Origin: Pseudomonadota bacterium
GTDB taxonomy: Bacteria; Pseudomonadota; Alphaproteobacteria; Rhizobiales; Beijerinckiaceae
Assembly (NCBI GenBank): GCA_023450615.1
Contig: JAEXGT010000042.1
Location: 1 to 47,509 of the forward strand
Direction of reading: 5' to 3'
Length of the DNA stretch: 47,509 bases
Made by a program: the position numbers and the translations under genes. Under the pieces are notes generated by a model. The model saw only the letters and a list, made by a program, of their open reading frames with translations. It was not told the origin of the DNA and made no database searches. Numbering within the stretch: the first letter of the stretch is position 1; each line of letters opens with the position of its first letter. Shown in pieces: positions 7,953-15,455 of the stretch.

Positions 7953-8381
7953 ATGCAGCCGGCACTCGACAGCACCACCATGGACCGTTTGATCTCCCTC
8001 GGACGCGAGCGGGGGCATGTCACGACCGAGGATCTTCGGGCGAGCCTGCCCATCGATGCCATGAGCGCGGAGGACATCGCGCTCATCGTGGTTCACCTCG
8101 AGGAAACGGGGGTGCCGGTCGAACTCGAAGAGAAGCTGCTGGCTCCCGCCCATGCGAAGCCCGCACCGCAGCGGAGTGCGGAGATCATTCTTTTCCCAGG
8201 GCCGCGCGCAGGCAAGCGAGCCGCTCCGAAAATGCATTCATTGCAGGGCGCGAAACCTGCTCTCGCTGAAGCAGGTCAGGGCAAGGCTGAAGGTGCGAAC
8301 CCCGCGCATTGGATCATCGCGGCCGCGGGATTGCTCGCTTTCGCGGCGCTGCTGCTCGTCATCTTCCTGACAGCCGGATAA
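7953..8381 (+). CDS. Sigma-70 region 1.1-like domain with C-terminal membrane anchor
   Basis: The 142-residue protein begins with a 50-residue domain (about residues 8-60: LISLGRERGHVTTEDLRASL, then IALIVVHLEETGVPVELEE). This closely follows the pattern of region 1.1 of primary sigma factors: LI.LGKE.GYLT..DI...LP, then ID.II..LE..GI.VVE. It has no sigma regions 2-4. A charged and Pro/Ala-rich linker of about 55 residues leads to one C-terminal hydrophobic helix (WIIAAAGLLAFAALLLVIFL), which would tail-anchor it with the 1.1 domain in the cytoplasm. In sigma-70 this region blocks DNA binding by free sigma and occupies the polymerase channel. A free membrane-bound copy could titrate or sense polymerase, but that is speculation. 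The start behind GAGGTGATACCCCTC is the natural one. Confidence 0.75.
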   Translation: MQPALDSTTMDRLISLGRERGHVTTEDLRASLPIDAMSAEDIALIVVHLEETGVPVELEEKLLAPAHAKPAPQRSAEIILFPGPRAGKRAAPKMHSLQGAKPALAEAGQGKAEGANPAHWIIAAAGLLAFAALLLVIFLTAG

Positions 8382-8398
8382 GACGCCGATACGCGCCG

Positions 8399-9622
8399 TC
8401 AGCCGGCCTTCGCCCACAGGTTCTTGGGAGCCTGCTGCGGCTCCAGTCGCGGAACAGGCTTGGTGGCAGGGCCGGTAAAGCGCGTGGTCGTCAGGTCGCT
8501 TGGCGTTGCGGATGAGAACCCGGTATCCAGCATCGCGGTCTGGGGCTCAAAGAGCGACCGCACGGCAGCTTTCACATTGTATCCCAGGATAGGCTCGAAG
8601 GACGCCATCGGCTTGGTCGTGGCTTGCGCTGCCATGACAACCCGGGTGGGAGGCAGCGGTGAGATGATGTCCGCCTGACGCACGAGATCCTGCGGGCGCT
8701 GTGGAGGCAGGGGAATAGGCTGCACGGCGCGTTCAGGCTCGACCAAGACGGGCTCCGCGGACGCAACGACCGTCGCTGGCTGCGGGGCGGGAGCTTGTGG
8801 CTGCGGCTTGCGGTTGAAAACATTCGCCAGCAGATTGCCGATCGACCCGCCGCCTGCCGAAGCCTGAGTGACGAGGCCCGAGTTGCGGGCTGCGATCTCG
8901 ACTTTCGCTTGCTCATAGCCCGGAAGCGGCTTGCCGTTCGATGGCAGGTGAACGGTCTTCCCATCAGGGAAGAGGCGGGCAAGCTGCTGCTGCGACATGC
9001 GTGGCCATGCGCGCACACCGCCCGTATCCACATGCACGAAATCGGAGGACGCGTAATAGCCGACGCCGCCATATTGCAGGCGCATGGCGATTTCGCGCAG
9101 CCTTGCGGTTGGCACATCTGGCAGGCGGATATCCATGGCCTTGCCCAGCATGTGTTGGCTGTTCTCGGCCACCCCGCTCGACCGGCGGCGCAGGGCGGAG
9201 TTGGTCTCGGGAGAGCGATAGGACGAGATGATGTGGATCGGCTGGCGCGAGCCGGACTCGCGATAGACCTCCCACAGAACGTCGAACAGGCGCGGGTCCA
9301 TGCGGGCAGGCTGGTCGTTTCGCCAGTCGCGCAGGAACCAGTTGAGCTGGCCGAGGGCCTGATCGTCATAGCGCCCGTTCCGGCGGAAGGTTACGGTGAT
9401 GGTATCCGACCGATGAGTGTGAACAAAACTCAGCGTGCGCGCCTCGCCATCGGCGCGCACCATCGTCGTAGACGGATAGGGAACGAGCATCCCGGCTGTC
9501 GCTGCGAGGAGGCACATCTTTTTTAGGATGTTCTTCCTGGCGTATGAGCGACCTTTCGCGAGCACATGCGCCGCATGCTGCTTGCCGAGCGACCGTTCCG
9601 GTCGGGCCATGGTGTCCCGCAT
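8399..9622 (-). CDS. DUF882/M15-type murein peptidase, exported
   Basis: The 407-residue protein has a basic N-terminus, then a hydrophobic export segment (about residues 34-58). The peptidase domain of the DUF882 (YcbK/MepK-like) group spans about residues 60-215. Visible motifs are SSYRSPETN (133-141), SQHMLGKAMDIRLP with His157 and Asp164, and DFVHVDTG with His197. These are the M15-like zinc ligands. Family members cut peptide cross-links in peptidoglycan. The last 190 residues are Pro/Gln/Ala-rich and probably disordered. The start could also be the ATG four residues inside (9610). It follows the L,D-transpeptidase gene by 74 bp on the same strand, so synthesis and opening of cross-links may be co-expressed. 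Confidence 0.87.
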   Translation of the reverse strand: MRDTMARPERSLGKQHAAHVLAKGRSYARKNILKKMCLLAATAGMLVPYPSTTMVRADGEARTLSFVHTHRSDTITVTFRRNGRYDDQALGQLNWFLRDWRNDQPARMDPRLFDVLWEVYRESGSRQPIHIISSYRSPETNSALRRRSSGVAENSQHMLGKAMDIRLPDVPTARLREIAMRLQYGGVGYYASSDFVHVDTGGVRAWPRMSQQQLARLFPDGKTVHLPSNGKPLPGYEQAKVEIAARNSGLVTQASAGGGSIGNLLANVFNRKPQPQAPAPQPATVVASAEPVLVEPERAVQPIPLPPQRPQDLVRQADIISPLPPTRVVMAAQATTKPMASFEPILGYNVKAAVRSLFEPQTAMLDTGFSSATPSDLTTTRFTGPATKPVPRLEPQQAPKNLWAKAG

Positions 9623-9696
9623 TTTGGTTTTGTCCCGCTACCCTTACGAGATGTGTGGCGAGAAACCATGGCAAAAATAGGCTTAATACTTCGTTC

Positions 9697-10407
9697 TCAG
9701 GCCCATGAGGCCCGTGCGGTATGTTGGCCCTTCCTACCGCCGGGGGAGCCGAGAACGACGACCTTCGCGCCCAGCGAGGTGTGATTGTAAAGATCGATGG
9801 CGTCCTGATTGATCATCCGGATGCAGCCCGACGAGACATTGGTGCCGATGGTCCAGGGCTCGAAGGTGCCGTGGATGCGGTAGAGCGTATCCTTGTTGCC
9901 CTGCCACAGATACATGGCGCGGGCGCCCAGCGGGTTGCCCGGGCCTCCCGCCATGCCGGGACCGCCCGGCAATTCGCCCATCTGCTCCATCAGTTCGGGC
10001 TGGCGCGCGAACATCTCCTTGGGCGGATACCAGTCGGGCCATTCCTGCTTGTCCTTGATCACGGCGTTGCCGGACCAGCTGAATCCGGAGCGTCCGACGC
10101 CGACGCCGTAGCGCACCGCCATCCCATCCCGGAGGACGAGGTAGAGATAGCGGTTGCGAGGATCGACAACGACAGTGCCGGGTTCTTCGCTCGTCTGGAA
10201 GGGAACGACCTTGCGCAGATAATTGGGGTTGATGCGGGAGAGATCGACAGCCGGGACCGGGTAGAGATCGTCATCGATGGGCGCATACATCGCCTGGTAG
10301 GCCGAGCGGGACACGGCTTGCTGAGCAAAGCCCGGTCCAGCCGGAAGGCTGGAGCAGATTGCGGCTGCCGGAAGGCCCAGCATAAAGGCGCGACGATTCA
10401 GGTCCAT
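9697..10407 (-). CDS. L,D-transpeptidase (ErfK/YbiS/YkuD family)
   Basis: The start at 10405-10407 follows a GGGGAGAG ribosome site; the longer frame lacks support. The 236-residue protein has an RR-containing export signal (NRRAFMLGLP) that could be Tat or Sec. The YkuD domain occupies about residues 75-220, with HGTFEPWTIG (His179) and SSGCIRM (catalytic Cys195) intact. Family knowledge: it makes 3-3 cross-links in peptidoglycan or attaches proteins to it, in the periplasm. An acidic and Gly/Pro-rich insert (residues 140-165) is typical of the alphaproteobacterial subgroup. It is probably the first gene of a unit with the DUF882 peptidase. Confidence 0.93.
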   Translation of the reverse strand: MDLNRRAFMLGLPAAAICSSLPAGPGFAQQAVSRSAYQAMYAPIDDDLYPVPAVDLSRINPNYLRKVVPFQTSEEPGTVVVDPRNRYLYLVLRDGMAVRYGVGVGRSGFSWSGNAVIKDKQEWPDWYPPKEMFARQPELMEQMGELPGGPGMAGGPGNPLGARAMYLWQGNKDTLYRIHGTFEPWTIGTNVSSGCIRMINQDAIDLYNHTSLGAKVVVLGSPGGRKGQHTARASWA

Positions 10408-10545
10408 CTTCACTCTCCCCAAAACTCCAACCTGGCAATAAGAAGACGCAGGACCATACGGCTCGGTTTCATGTGGCCCTGAAGGCATGGCCGGGTTTAT
10501 GGCCAGGGCTCATGTCATCGAGCCGGAAATTGCGGGTGAGCATCG

Positions 10546-11007
10546 ATGATCGAGAATTTGTCCTGGGCGTGGATCGGCGGCATTGCGCTGCTTGTCGTCG
10601 CCTTCATCGCCGCGCTGGTCTGGGCACGCCGCATCCGCTATCGCCGCGGATCGGTGATGACCGCCAATGAACGGGAATTCTATCAGCGTCTGCTCACGGC
10701 GCTGCCCGATTGCGAGATCTGGCCGCAGGTGCCGCTCCTGGCTCTGGTTAGACCGGATGCGAGGGAGGGGAGCCGCACCTTTTGGGTGGCCTTCAAGCAG
10801 ATATCGAATGCCCGCGTCGATTGGGTGATCGCCCGCGATATGGAGGTGATCGCGATCATCGAGCTGGATGACCGATCGCACGATGCGAAGCGCGATGCCA
10901 AACGTGACCAGATTCTCAAGTCCTGCGGTTATCGGGTGCTGCGCTTCCAGTCCGGCAAGCGGCCCGATCCCGAGCGGATACACGAAGCCGTGTTCGCCGC
11001 GCGATGA
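10546..11007 (+). CDS. DUF2726 protein with N-terminal membrane helix
   Basis: The 153-residue protein has one hydrophobic helix (residues 6-27) followed by RRIRYRR, so the C-terminal domain should face the cytoplasm. Residues 38-150 match DUF2726, which has a restriction-endonuclease-like fold. The pattern is TANEREFYQRLLTALP, a middle VDWVIARD (Asp92), IELDDRSH (Glu106, Asp108), then R..RD..L...GYRVLRF. The Asp...ExD arrangement is compatible with a PD-(D/E)xK nuclease, but no activity is established for this family. It diverges from the L,D-transpeptidase gene. Confidence 0.85.
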   Translation: MIENLSWAWIGGIALLVVAFIAALVWARRIRYRRGSVMTANEREFYQRLLTALPDCEIWPQVPLLALVRPDAREGSRTFWVAFKQISNARVDWVIARDMEVIAIIELDDRSHDAKRDAKRDQILKSCGYRVLRFQSGKRPDPERIHEAVFAAR

Positions 11008-11032
11008 CAGCCTGTTGGAGAAGCCGGGACAG

Positions 11033-11047
11033 GGGGCAAAGAGCCCC
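11033..11047 (+). terminator. Weak terminator hairpin after the DUF2726 gene
   Basis: A 5-bp GC stem GGGGC/GCCCC has a 5-base loop and lies 25 bases after the stop, with only two T residues following. Tentative. Confidence 0.3.
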
Positions 11048-11086
11048 TTGCTCAAAAAGTCTTCCAGAGCCGGAGGCCCTGAAACG

Positions 11087-11119
11087 AAAAAGCCGGGCCC
11101 GGTTGCCCTGGGCTCGGCT
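11087..11119 (-). terminator. Terminator of the acidic-protein gene
   Basis: Read on the minus strand, an imperfect GC-rich stem (AGCCGAGCCC with GGGCCCGGCT) is followed by a T-run at 11087-11090, about 30 bases past the stop at 11149. Confidence 0.6.
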
Positions 11120-11148
11120 CTTCCGAAAATGCCATATGCGATGAGGAC

Positions 11149-11448
11149 TTAGTCCTCATCCGCCTCGTCCGGATCCGTCACGTCGACCAGGAACATGATG
11201 TAGGGGCCTTCCTCCTCATCCTCGTCGTCCTCGTCGTCGTCGAAATCCGCACCCTCGAACTCGGTCTTTTCCTCTTCCGTCGCAGGGCGGACGTTGAGGG
11301 TGGCAAAGCCGTCCCAAATCGGAGCGCCTTCGGTCTCCAGATACTTGAGGTCTTCCTTGAAGTCCTCGCTCATGAGGAGCTCGCGGGCTTCTTCCTCATC
11401 GGCGTTGGTAATGGCAATCGGCTTGTCGCTGATTGTAAGCGTGAACAT
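11149..11448 (-). CDS. Small, very acidic protein of unknown function
   Basis: The 99-residue product starts behind AAGGAAGAAT; the longer frame upstream is not supported. It opens with MFTLTISDKPIAITNADEEE and has an almost uninterrupted Asp/Glu run around residues 70-80. It ends in DPDEADED. There is no signal peptide or membrane segment. I recognise no family. The charge could mean metal or polycation binding, or DNA mimicry, but nothing in the context decides this. Good ribosome site and own terminator support a real gene. Confidence 0.7.
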   Translation of the reverse strand: MFTLTISDKPIAITNADEEEARELLMSEDFKEDLKYLETEGAPIWDGFATLNVRPATEEEKTEFEGADFDDDEDDEDEEEGPYIMFLVDVTDPDEADED

Positions 11449-11597
11449 GGATTCTTCCTTTCCTGTCGCCCGCAAGGGATACCCGTTAACGCACGAGCCC
11501 TCTCGTTCGAAGCAGGCAAGCTCCTCACAAGTGCGCAGCTCCGCTTCTGTACACTCTCGAAGGATGGATGGACACTGCCAAGGTGAAGGGCTCAGAC

Positions 11598-11975
11598 TTA
11601 ATGGACACCCTTCTTCTTGAGCCAAGCCTGCATCTCAGCGATCTCGCGCTCCTGCTCACGGATGATAGTGGTCGCCCATTGGCGGATCTGCTCGTCCTTG
11701 GAGTGCTGAAGCGCCACCTTGGCCATGTCGATGGCGCCCTGGTGGTGGGGAATCATGCCACGGACGAAGTCCACGTCGACGTCACCCGTATAGGGAATGT
11801 CCATGTCGCGATGCATCTTCGTATTGGCCTCGCGGTAGGCCTTGGTCGCCGGGCTGTCCGCCGATTGCTGGGTCTGCATGGGCATCGAATGGCTGCTGTG
11901 AGCGCCTCCCTGAGCTGCGGCAAGGGAGGGCAGGGCTGCGATGCCTGCCACGATGGCAAGGGTGCGGAGGATCAT
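11598..11975 (-). CDS. DUF305 protein (copper-associated, exported)
   Basis: The 125-residue protein has a signal peptide (about residues 1-21, ending AAA-Q) and a His/Met-rich segment after it (SSHSMPMQTQQ). The DUF305 core is MIPHHQGAIDMAKVALQHSK, ending REIAEMQAWLKKKG. In characterised relatives such as CopM, these bind copper in the periplasm. It starts behind AGGAG (spacing 9). It lies 56 bases after the HMA chaperone gene on the same strand, under a MerR/CueR-type promoter, which supports a copper-handling role. Confidence 0.88.
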   Translation of the reverse strand: MILRTLAIVAGIAALPSLAAAQGGAHSSHSMPMQTQQSADSPATKAYREANTKMHRDMDIPYTGDVDVDFVRGMIPHHQGAIDMAKVALQHSKDEQIRQWATTIIREQEREIAEMQAWLKKKGVH

Positions 11976-12031
11976 TTTTCGGTCTCCTGAGAAATATGAT
12001 GGAGTGGAAATGCCGGGACGGAGCGAAGGTT

Positions 12032-12241
12032 CTAGCAGTCGGCAACTGCCGGCTGAGCCGGGTAGCCCGCGTTCTCCAGGGCGGTCAGCAGCGAGGCTTC
12101 AGACCTTTCCGATCTTACGGAGATATTGCGCCTGCCCAGGTCTGCTTCGACCTGCGCGTCCGAGTCGAGCTTTTGGATCGCCTTCGTCACGGCGGCGAGG
12201 CATCCGCCGCAAGCCATTCCAGGAATGTGAAAACAATACAT
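12032..12241 (-). CDS. Heavy-metal-associated (HMA) copper chaperone
   Basis: The 69-residue protein is a single HMA domain with the metal site GMACGGC near residue 8 and the expected beta-alpha-beta pattern (ending LLTALENAGYPAQ). It would carry Cu(I) in the cytoplasm, as CopZ does. The start follows AAGGA with spacing 7. It is the first gene behind the MerR-type promoter at about 12,300, followed by the DUF305 gene. No copper ATPase is in the window, so the partner must be elsewhere. Confidence 0.9.
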   Translation of the reverse strand: MYCFHIPGMACGGCLAAVTKAIQKLDSDAQVEADLGRRNISVRSERSEASLLTALENAGYPAQPAVADC

Positions 12242-12273
12242 GACAGAATCCTTGATAAGCCGGGATCCTGTGG

Positions 12274-12304
12274 TCGGTAAGGCTTCCTATCGTGGCAAGG
12301 TCAA
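12274..12304 (-). promoter_or_regulatory. MerR/CueR-type promoter of the copper genes
   Basis: On the minus strand, a TTGACC -35 (12299-12304) and a TACCGA -10 (12274-12279) are separated by 19 bp, the long spacing used by MerR-family activators. The spacer reads CCTTGCC, six bases, GGAAGCC, close to CueR operators, although the dyad is imperfect. Transcription would enter the HMA gene about 30 bases later. The regulator gene is not in the window. Confidence 0.55.
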
Positions 12305-12476
12305 TCGCCGGGGCGTCAATTCGGCCCGCTGGCCCAAAAGAACGTTTCGGTCATAACCAAGAAAAAGCTATTCAGGTCCATCAGCGCTATTCCATGCTGA
12401 CGTGATAAGGTTATATGTGCGGCGCAGCTTGGCTGTTGGGCAAATCATTCTTTGAGTCATTGGTAGGAAGGAAATT

Positions 12477-13382
12477 ATGAGGGTCGTGACCCATAGCGGG
12501 ACATTTCACGCGGATGATGTGTTCGCATCCGCTATTCTACGTGCCGCTCTTGGGGACTTCGATTTCGTTCGTACCCGCGACCAATCGGCCATAGAGAGAG
12601 CCGACATCGTCTTCGACGTGGGCGGCGTGTACGATCCGTCGAGGGGACGCTACGATCACCATATGCGGGATCTTCCGCGCCGGGAGGACGGCACTCCCTA
12701 CAGCTCCGTTGGCCTGATCTGGCGCGATTATGGCCGCAACGCCCTGGAACGCTTCCTGCCGGGAATCGAGGAGAATGCCCTGGACGTCGTGTGGCGCGAC
12801 ATCGACACCGGCATCATCCTGTCCATCGATCTGGCCGATAACGGCATCTCGGCCGCGAGCCCGGGCCATCTGGCCCTGCTGATCGAGACCTTCAATCCGA
12901 CCTGGGACAGCACGCAAACCTATGATGAAGCCTTCGCAGAGGCTTCCGAACTGGCTGACGGAATTCTGCTGCGGGCCAGCCGCCAAGCCTATGCGGAGGC
13001 AAAGGCCATGGCCTCCGTGATCGAAGCGGCTACGAGGGGCGGTCATCATCAGGTCATCGTGCTCGACCGCAAGCTCCCCTGGGAAAAGGCCGTGTTCGAA
13101 GGCGGCCTGACGGATGCGCTCTTCGTCATTTACCCGAACGAAGATGCCACCGCTTGGTATTGCCGCACGATTCCGCCGGAGCCCAATTCCTTCGGGCAGA
13201 GGCTGTCGCTGCCGGAAGCCTGGCGCGGCCTTCAGGAAGAAGCGTTCTCCAAGGCTGCCGGCATCCCGGACGGGGTCTTCTGCCACCCGAGCGGCTTCAT
13301 CTGCGGAGCTCGCTCCAAGGCCTCGGTCGTCGAGCTGGCGGAGCGGGCCATTGCGGCCGGTCGGCAAACCGGGGCAATCTGA
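12477..13382 (+). CDS. MYG1-family metal-dependent hydrolase (UPF0160)
   Basis: The 301-residue protein starts behind AGGAAGG. It shows the MYG1/DHH-like signatures: VVTHSGTFHADDVFA (1-20), DVGGVYDP, YDHHM around residue 62, and FCHPSGFICGARS near the C-terminus. Eukaryotic MYG1 is a 3'-5' RNA exonuclease. The bacterial enzymes are not well characterised, so phosphoesterase/exonuclease is a family-level prediction. The His/Asp metal-binding residues appear intact. It is followed after 46 bp by an M20 amidohydrolase on the same strand. Confidence 0.88.
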   Translation: MRVVTHSGTFHADDVFASAILRAALGDFDFVRTRDQSAIERADIVFDVGGVYDPSRGRYDHHMRDLPRREDGTPYSSVGLIWRDYGRNALERFLPGIEENALDVVWRDIDTGIILSIDLADNGISAASPGHLALLIETFNPTWDSTQTYDEAFAEASELADGILLRASRQAYAEAKAMASVIEAATRGGHHQVIVLDRKLPWEKAVFEGGLTDALFVIYPNEDATAWYCRTIPPEPNSFGQRLSLPEAWRGLQEEAFSKAAGIPDGVFCHPSGFICGARSKASVVELAERAIAAGRQTGAI

Positions 13383-13428
13383 CGGCATTCACATAGCCTG
13401 CCCCTAAAACCGGGATGGATGCCTTCTC

Positions 13429-14577
13429 ATGTTTTTGACCAATCAGGATGTGGTCGAGCTGACCGAATGGCGGCGTGAACTGCATCGCCATCCCGAGATT
13501 TCGGGAGAGGAATCCCAGACCGCTCAGACTGTCCAGGCTCTGCTTTCCTCGTCGGGTGCCGACAGGATTGTCACCGGCCTCGGCGGACATGGAGTCGCCG
13601 GCATCTTCGAGGGGCGGGAGCCCGGACCGACGGTGATGTTCAGAGCCGAACTCGATGCCCTGCCGATCCAGGAAATTTCCGACGCGCCTCACCGCTCGGG
13701 CACTCCCGGCAAGGCTCATCTTTGCGGTCATGACGGCCATATGGCGACCCTGGCGGCGCTTGCCCGGGGATTGGACCGGCAACGCCCGCAGCGCGGACGC
13801 GCCATTCTGCTTTTCCAGCCCGCCGAGGAGACAGGGGCCGGAGCCGCCGCCGTGGTGGCCGATCCGCAGTTTCAGGAGATCGCACCGGATTTCGTGTTCG
13901 CCTTTCACAACCTGCCGGGAATGAAGTTCGGCAAGGTGGCTTTGATCGAAGGGCCCGTGAGTTGCGCGTCGCGCGGCATGCGCATCGTTCTCACCGGCAA
14001 GACTGCCCACGCCTCGATGCCTGAGACCGGGCTTTCGCCCATGAACGCGGTCGCGCAGCTCATGCCCGCGCTTACGGGGCTGGGAAGCGGCGGCCCGATG
14101 GACGAGAGCTTCGCAATGGTGACCATCACCCATGCGCGGATCGGCGAGCCTGCCTTCGGCAGCGCGCCCGCTCACGGAGAGATCTGGGCGACCCTGCGCA
14201 CACTCACCGATGCAGGCATGGATGATCTCGTCGCGAAGGCCGAGCGACTGGCGAAGGATGCCGCAGGTTCAAGCGGCCTGTCGGTCGAGATTTCGTACAA
14301 CGACGTTTTCCCCCATAGCGAGAATGCGCCTGAGGCAGTGGCGCATCTGCGCCGTGCGCTCGATGCCGAAGGCGTCCCGCATGATCGCGGCAATCTTCCC
14401 ATGCGCCCCTCGGAGGATTTCGGGCATTTGGGGGCCAAGGCTCCCGCCGCCATGTTCTTCCTCGGCGCGGGCGAAAACCATGCTGCCCTGCATAATCCGG
14501 ATTACGACTTTCCGGACGATCTCATCGCCATCGGCTCGCGAGTCTTCATGCGGACCTTGCGGGACCTGCTGGGATAG
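13429..14577 (+). CDS. M20D amidohydrolase (hippurate hydrolase/IAA-amino-acid hydrolase-like)
   Basis: The 382-residue protein has the full M20D set. These are WRRELHRHPEISGEE near the N-terminus, AELDALPI, CGHDGHMA (metal Cys and His), PAEETGAGA (catalytic Glu pair), FHNLPG, and a C-terminal GAGENHAALHNPDYDF metal His. The lid domain with GKTAHASMPE is present. Members cleave N-acylated amino acids; substrate not decidable. The ribosome site is weak, and the gene may be translated from the MYG1 transcript. A strong hairpin follows the stop. Confidence 0.92.
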   Translation: MFLTNQDVVELTEWRRELHRHPEISGEESQTAQTVQALLSSSGADRIVTGLGGHGVAGIFEGREPGPTVMFRAELDALPIQEISDAPHRSGTPGKAHLCGHDGHMATLAALARGLDRQRPQRGRAILLFQPAEETGAGAAAVVADPQFQEIAPDFVFAFHNLPGMKFGKVALIEGPVSCASRGMRIVLTGKTAHASMPETGLSPMNAVAQLMPALTGLGSGGPMDESFAMVTITHARIGEPAFGSAPAHGEIWATLRTLTDAGMDDLVAKAERLAKDAAGSSGLSVEISYNDVFPHSENAPEAVAHLRRALDAEGVPHDRGNLPMRPSEDFGHLGAKAPAAMFFLGAGENHAALHNPDYDFPDDLIAIGSRVFMRTLRDLLG

Positions 14578-14608
14578 AAACAACCCGACAGGATGTTCGG
14601 GTATAAAT

Positions 14609-14639
14609 GCAAAGGCCCCGTCCGAGACGAGGCCTTTGC
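14609..14639. terminator. Terminator hairpin between convergent genes
   Basis: The arms GCAAAGGCC and GGCCTTTGC form a perfect 9-bp outer stem, with an inner GTC/GAC extension. It lies between the amidohydrolase stop (14577) and the convergent GST stop (14665) and can serve both. Confidence 0.7.
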
Positions 14640-14664
14640 GCCACATTCACTTGCTGTTCGATGA

Positions 14665-15369
14665 TCAGGGCCGCTTCGGAATCTCGAGTCCGCGCTGTAC
14701 GGCAGGGCGGGCGAGGCCGCGTTCCAGCCATGCGGGAACGTTCTTGAGCGTCTCGTAGTCCACGAGTTCTCCCGCGCCGTAGAAGCCGACGAGGTTGCGG
14801 ACCCAGCCGAGCAGGGAAATATCGGCGATGGTGTATTCGTCGCCCATGATCCACTGACGGCCTTCAAGGCGTGTCTCGAGGACGCCGAGCAGGCGCTTCG
14901 ACTCCGCGCGGTAACGCTCCAGGGGGCGCTTGTCCTCGATCTCGCGTCCCGCGAACTTATGGAAGAAGCCGAGTTGGCCGAACATCGGGCCTACCGCCGC
15001 CATCTGGAAGAACACCCACTGGATCGTCTCATAGCGCCGTCCTGCGTCCTTCGGCAGGAGCTGGCCGCTCTTTTCCGCGAGGTAGAGCAGGATCGCGCCG
15101 GACTCGAAGAGGGCAAGCGGCTTTCCGTCGGGCCCATCGGGATCGATGATGGCCGGGATCTTGCCGTTGGGGTTGAGCGACAGGAACTCCTCGGTCCAGG
15201 TTTCGTTCGCGCCGATATTGATCGTGTGCGGCTCGTAGGCGAGGCCGATCTCCTCCAGCATGATCGATACCTTCACGCCGTTGGGTGTCGGGAGCGAATA
15301 GAGCTGCAACCGGTAGGGATGCGCTGCGGGCCAGCGGCGGGTGATCGGGAAAGCGGAGAGGTCAGCCAT
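14665..15369 (-). CDS. Glutathione S-transferase, Nu-class (YghU/YfcG-like)
   Basis: The start follows AGGAGCATTTC; the longer frame has no support. The 234-residue protein has the thioredoxin-like N-domain (LQLYSLPTPNGVKVSIMLEE). The segment NPNGKIPAIIDPDG, a GSH-binding FESGAILLYLAEKSG, and the helical C-domain with YTIADISLLGWV follow. The TPNG.KVS signature is that of YghU/YfcG, which act as glutathione-dependent disulfide-bond reductases. That specific activity is a subfamily inference. It is transcribed away from the Tat-signal SDR gene, with 86 bp between starts. Confidence 0.9.
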   Translation of the reverse strand: MADLSAFPITRRWPAAHPYRLQLYSLPTPNGVKVSIMLEEIGLAYEPHTINIGANETWTEEFLSLNPNGKIPAIIDPDGPDGKPLALFESGAILLYLAEKSGQLLPKDAGRRYETIQWVFFQMAAVGPMFGQLGFFHKFAGREIEDKRPLERYRAESKRLLGVLETRLEGRQWIMGDEYTIADISLLGWVRNLVGFYGAGELVDYETLKNVPAWLERGLARPAVQRGLEIPKRP

Positions 15370-15455
15370 GAAATGCTCCTGAGGTCGTGCCTGTGATTGA
15401 ACCCAGGCCTCCCTCAACTGTTAACGGCTCGTCTGATTCAGGGAAAGGGAGCGGC

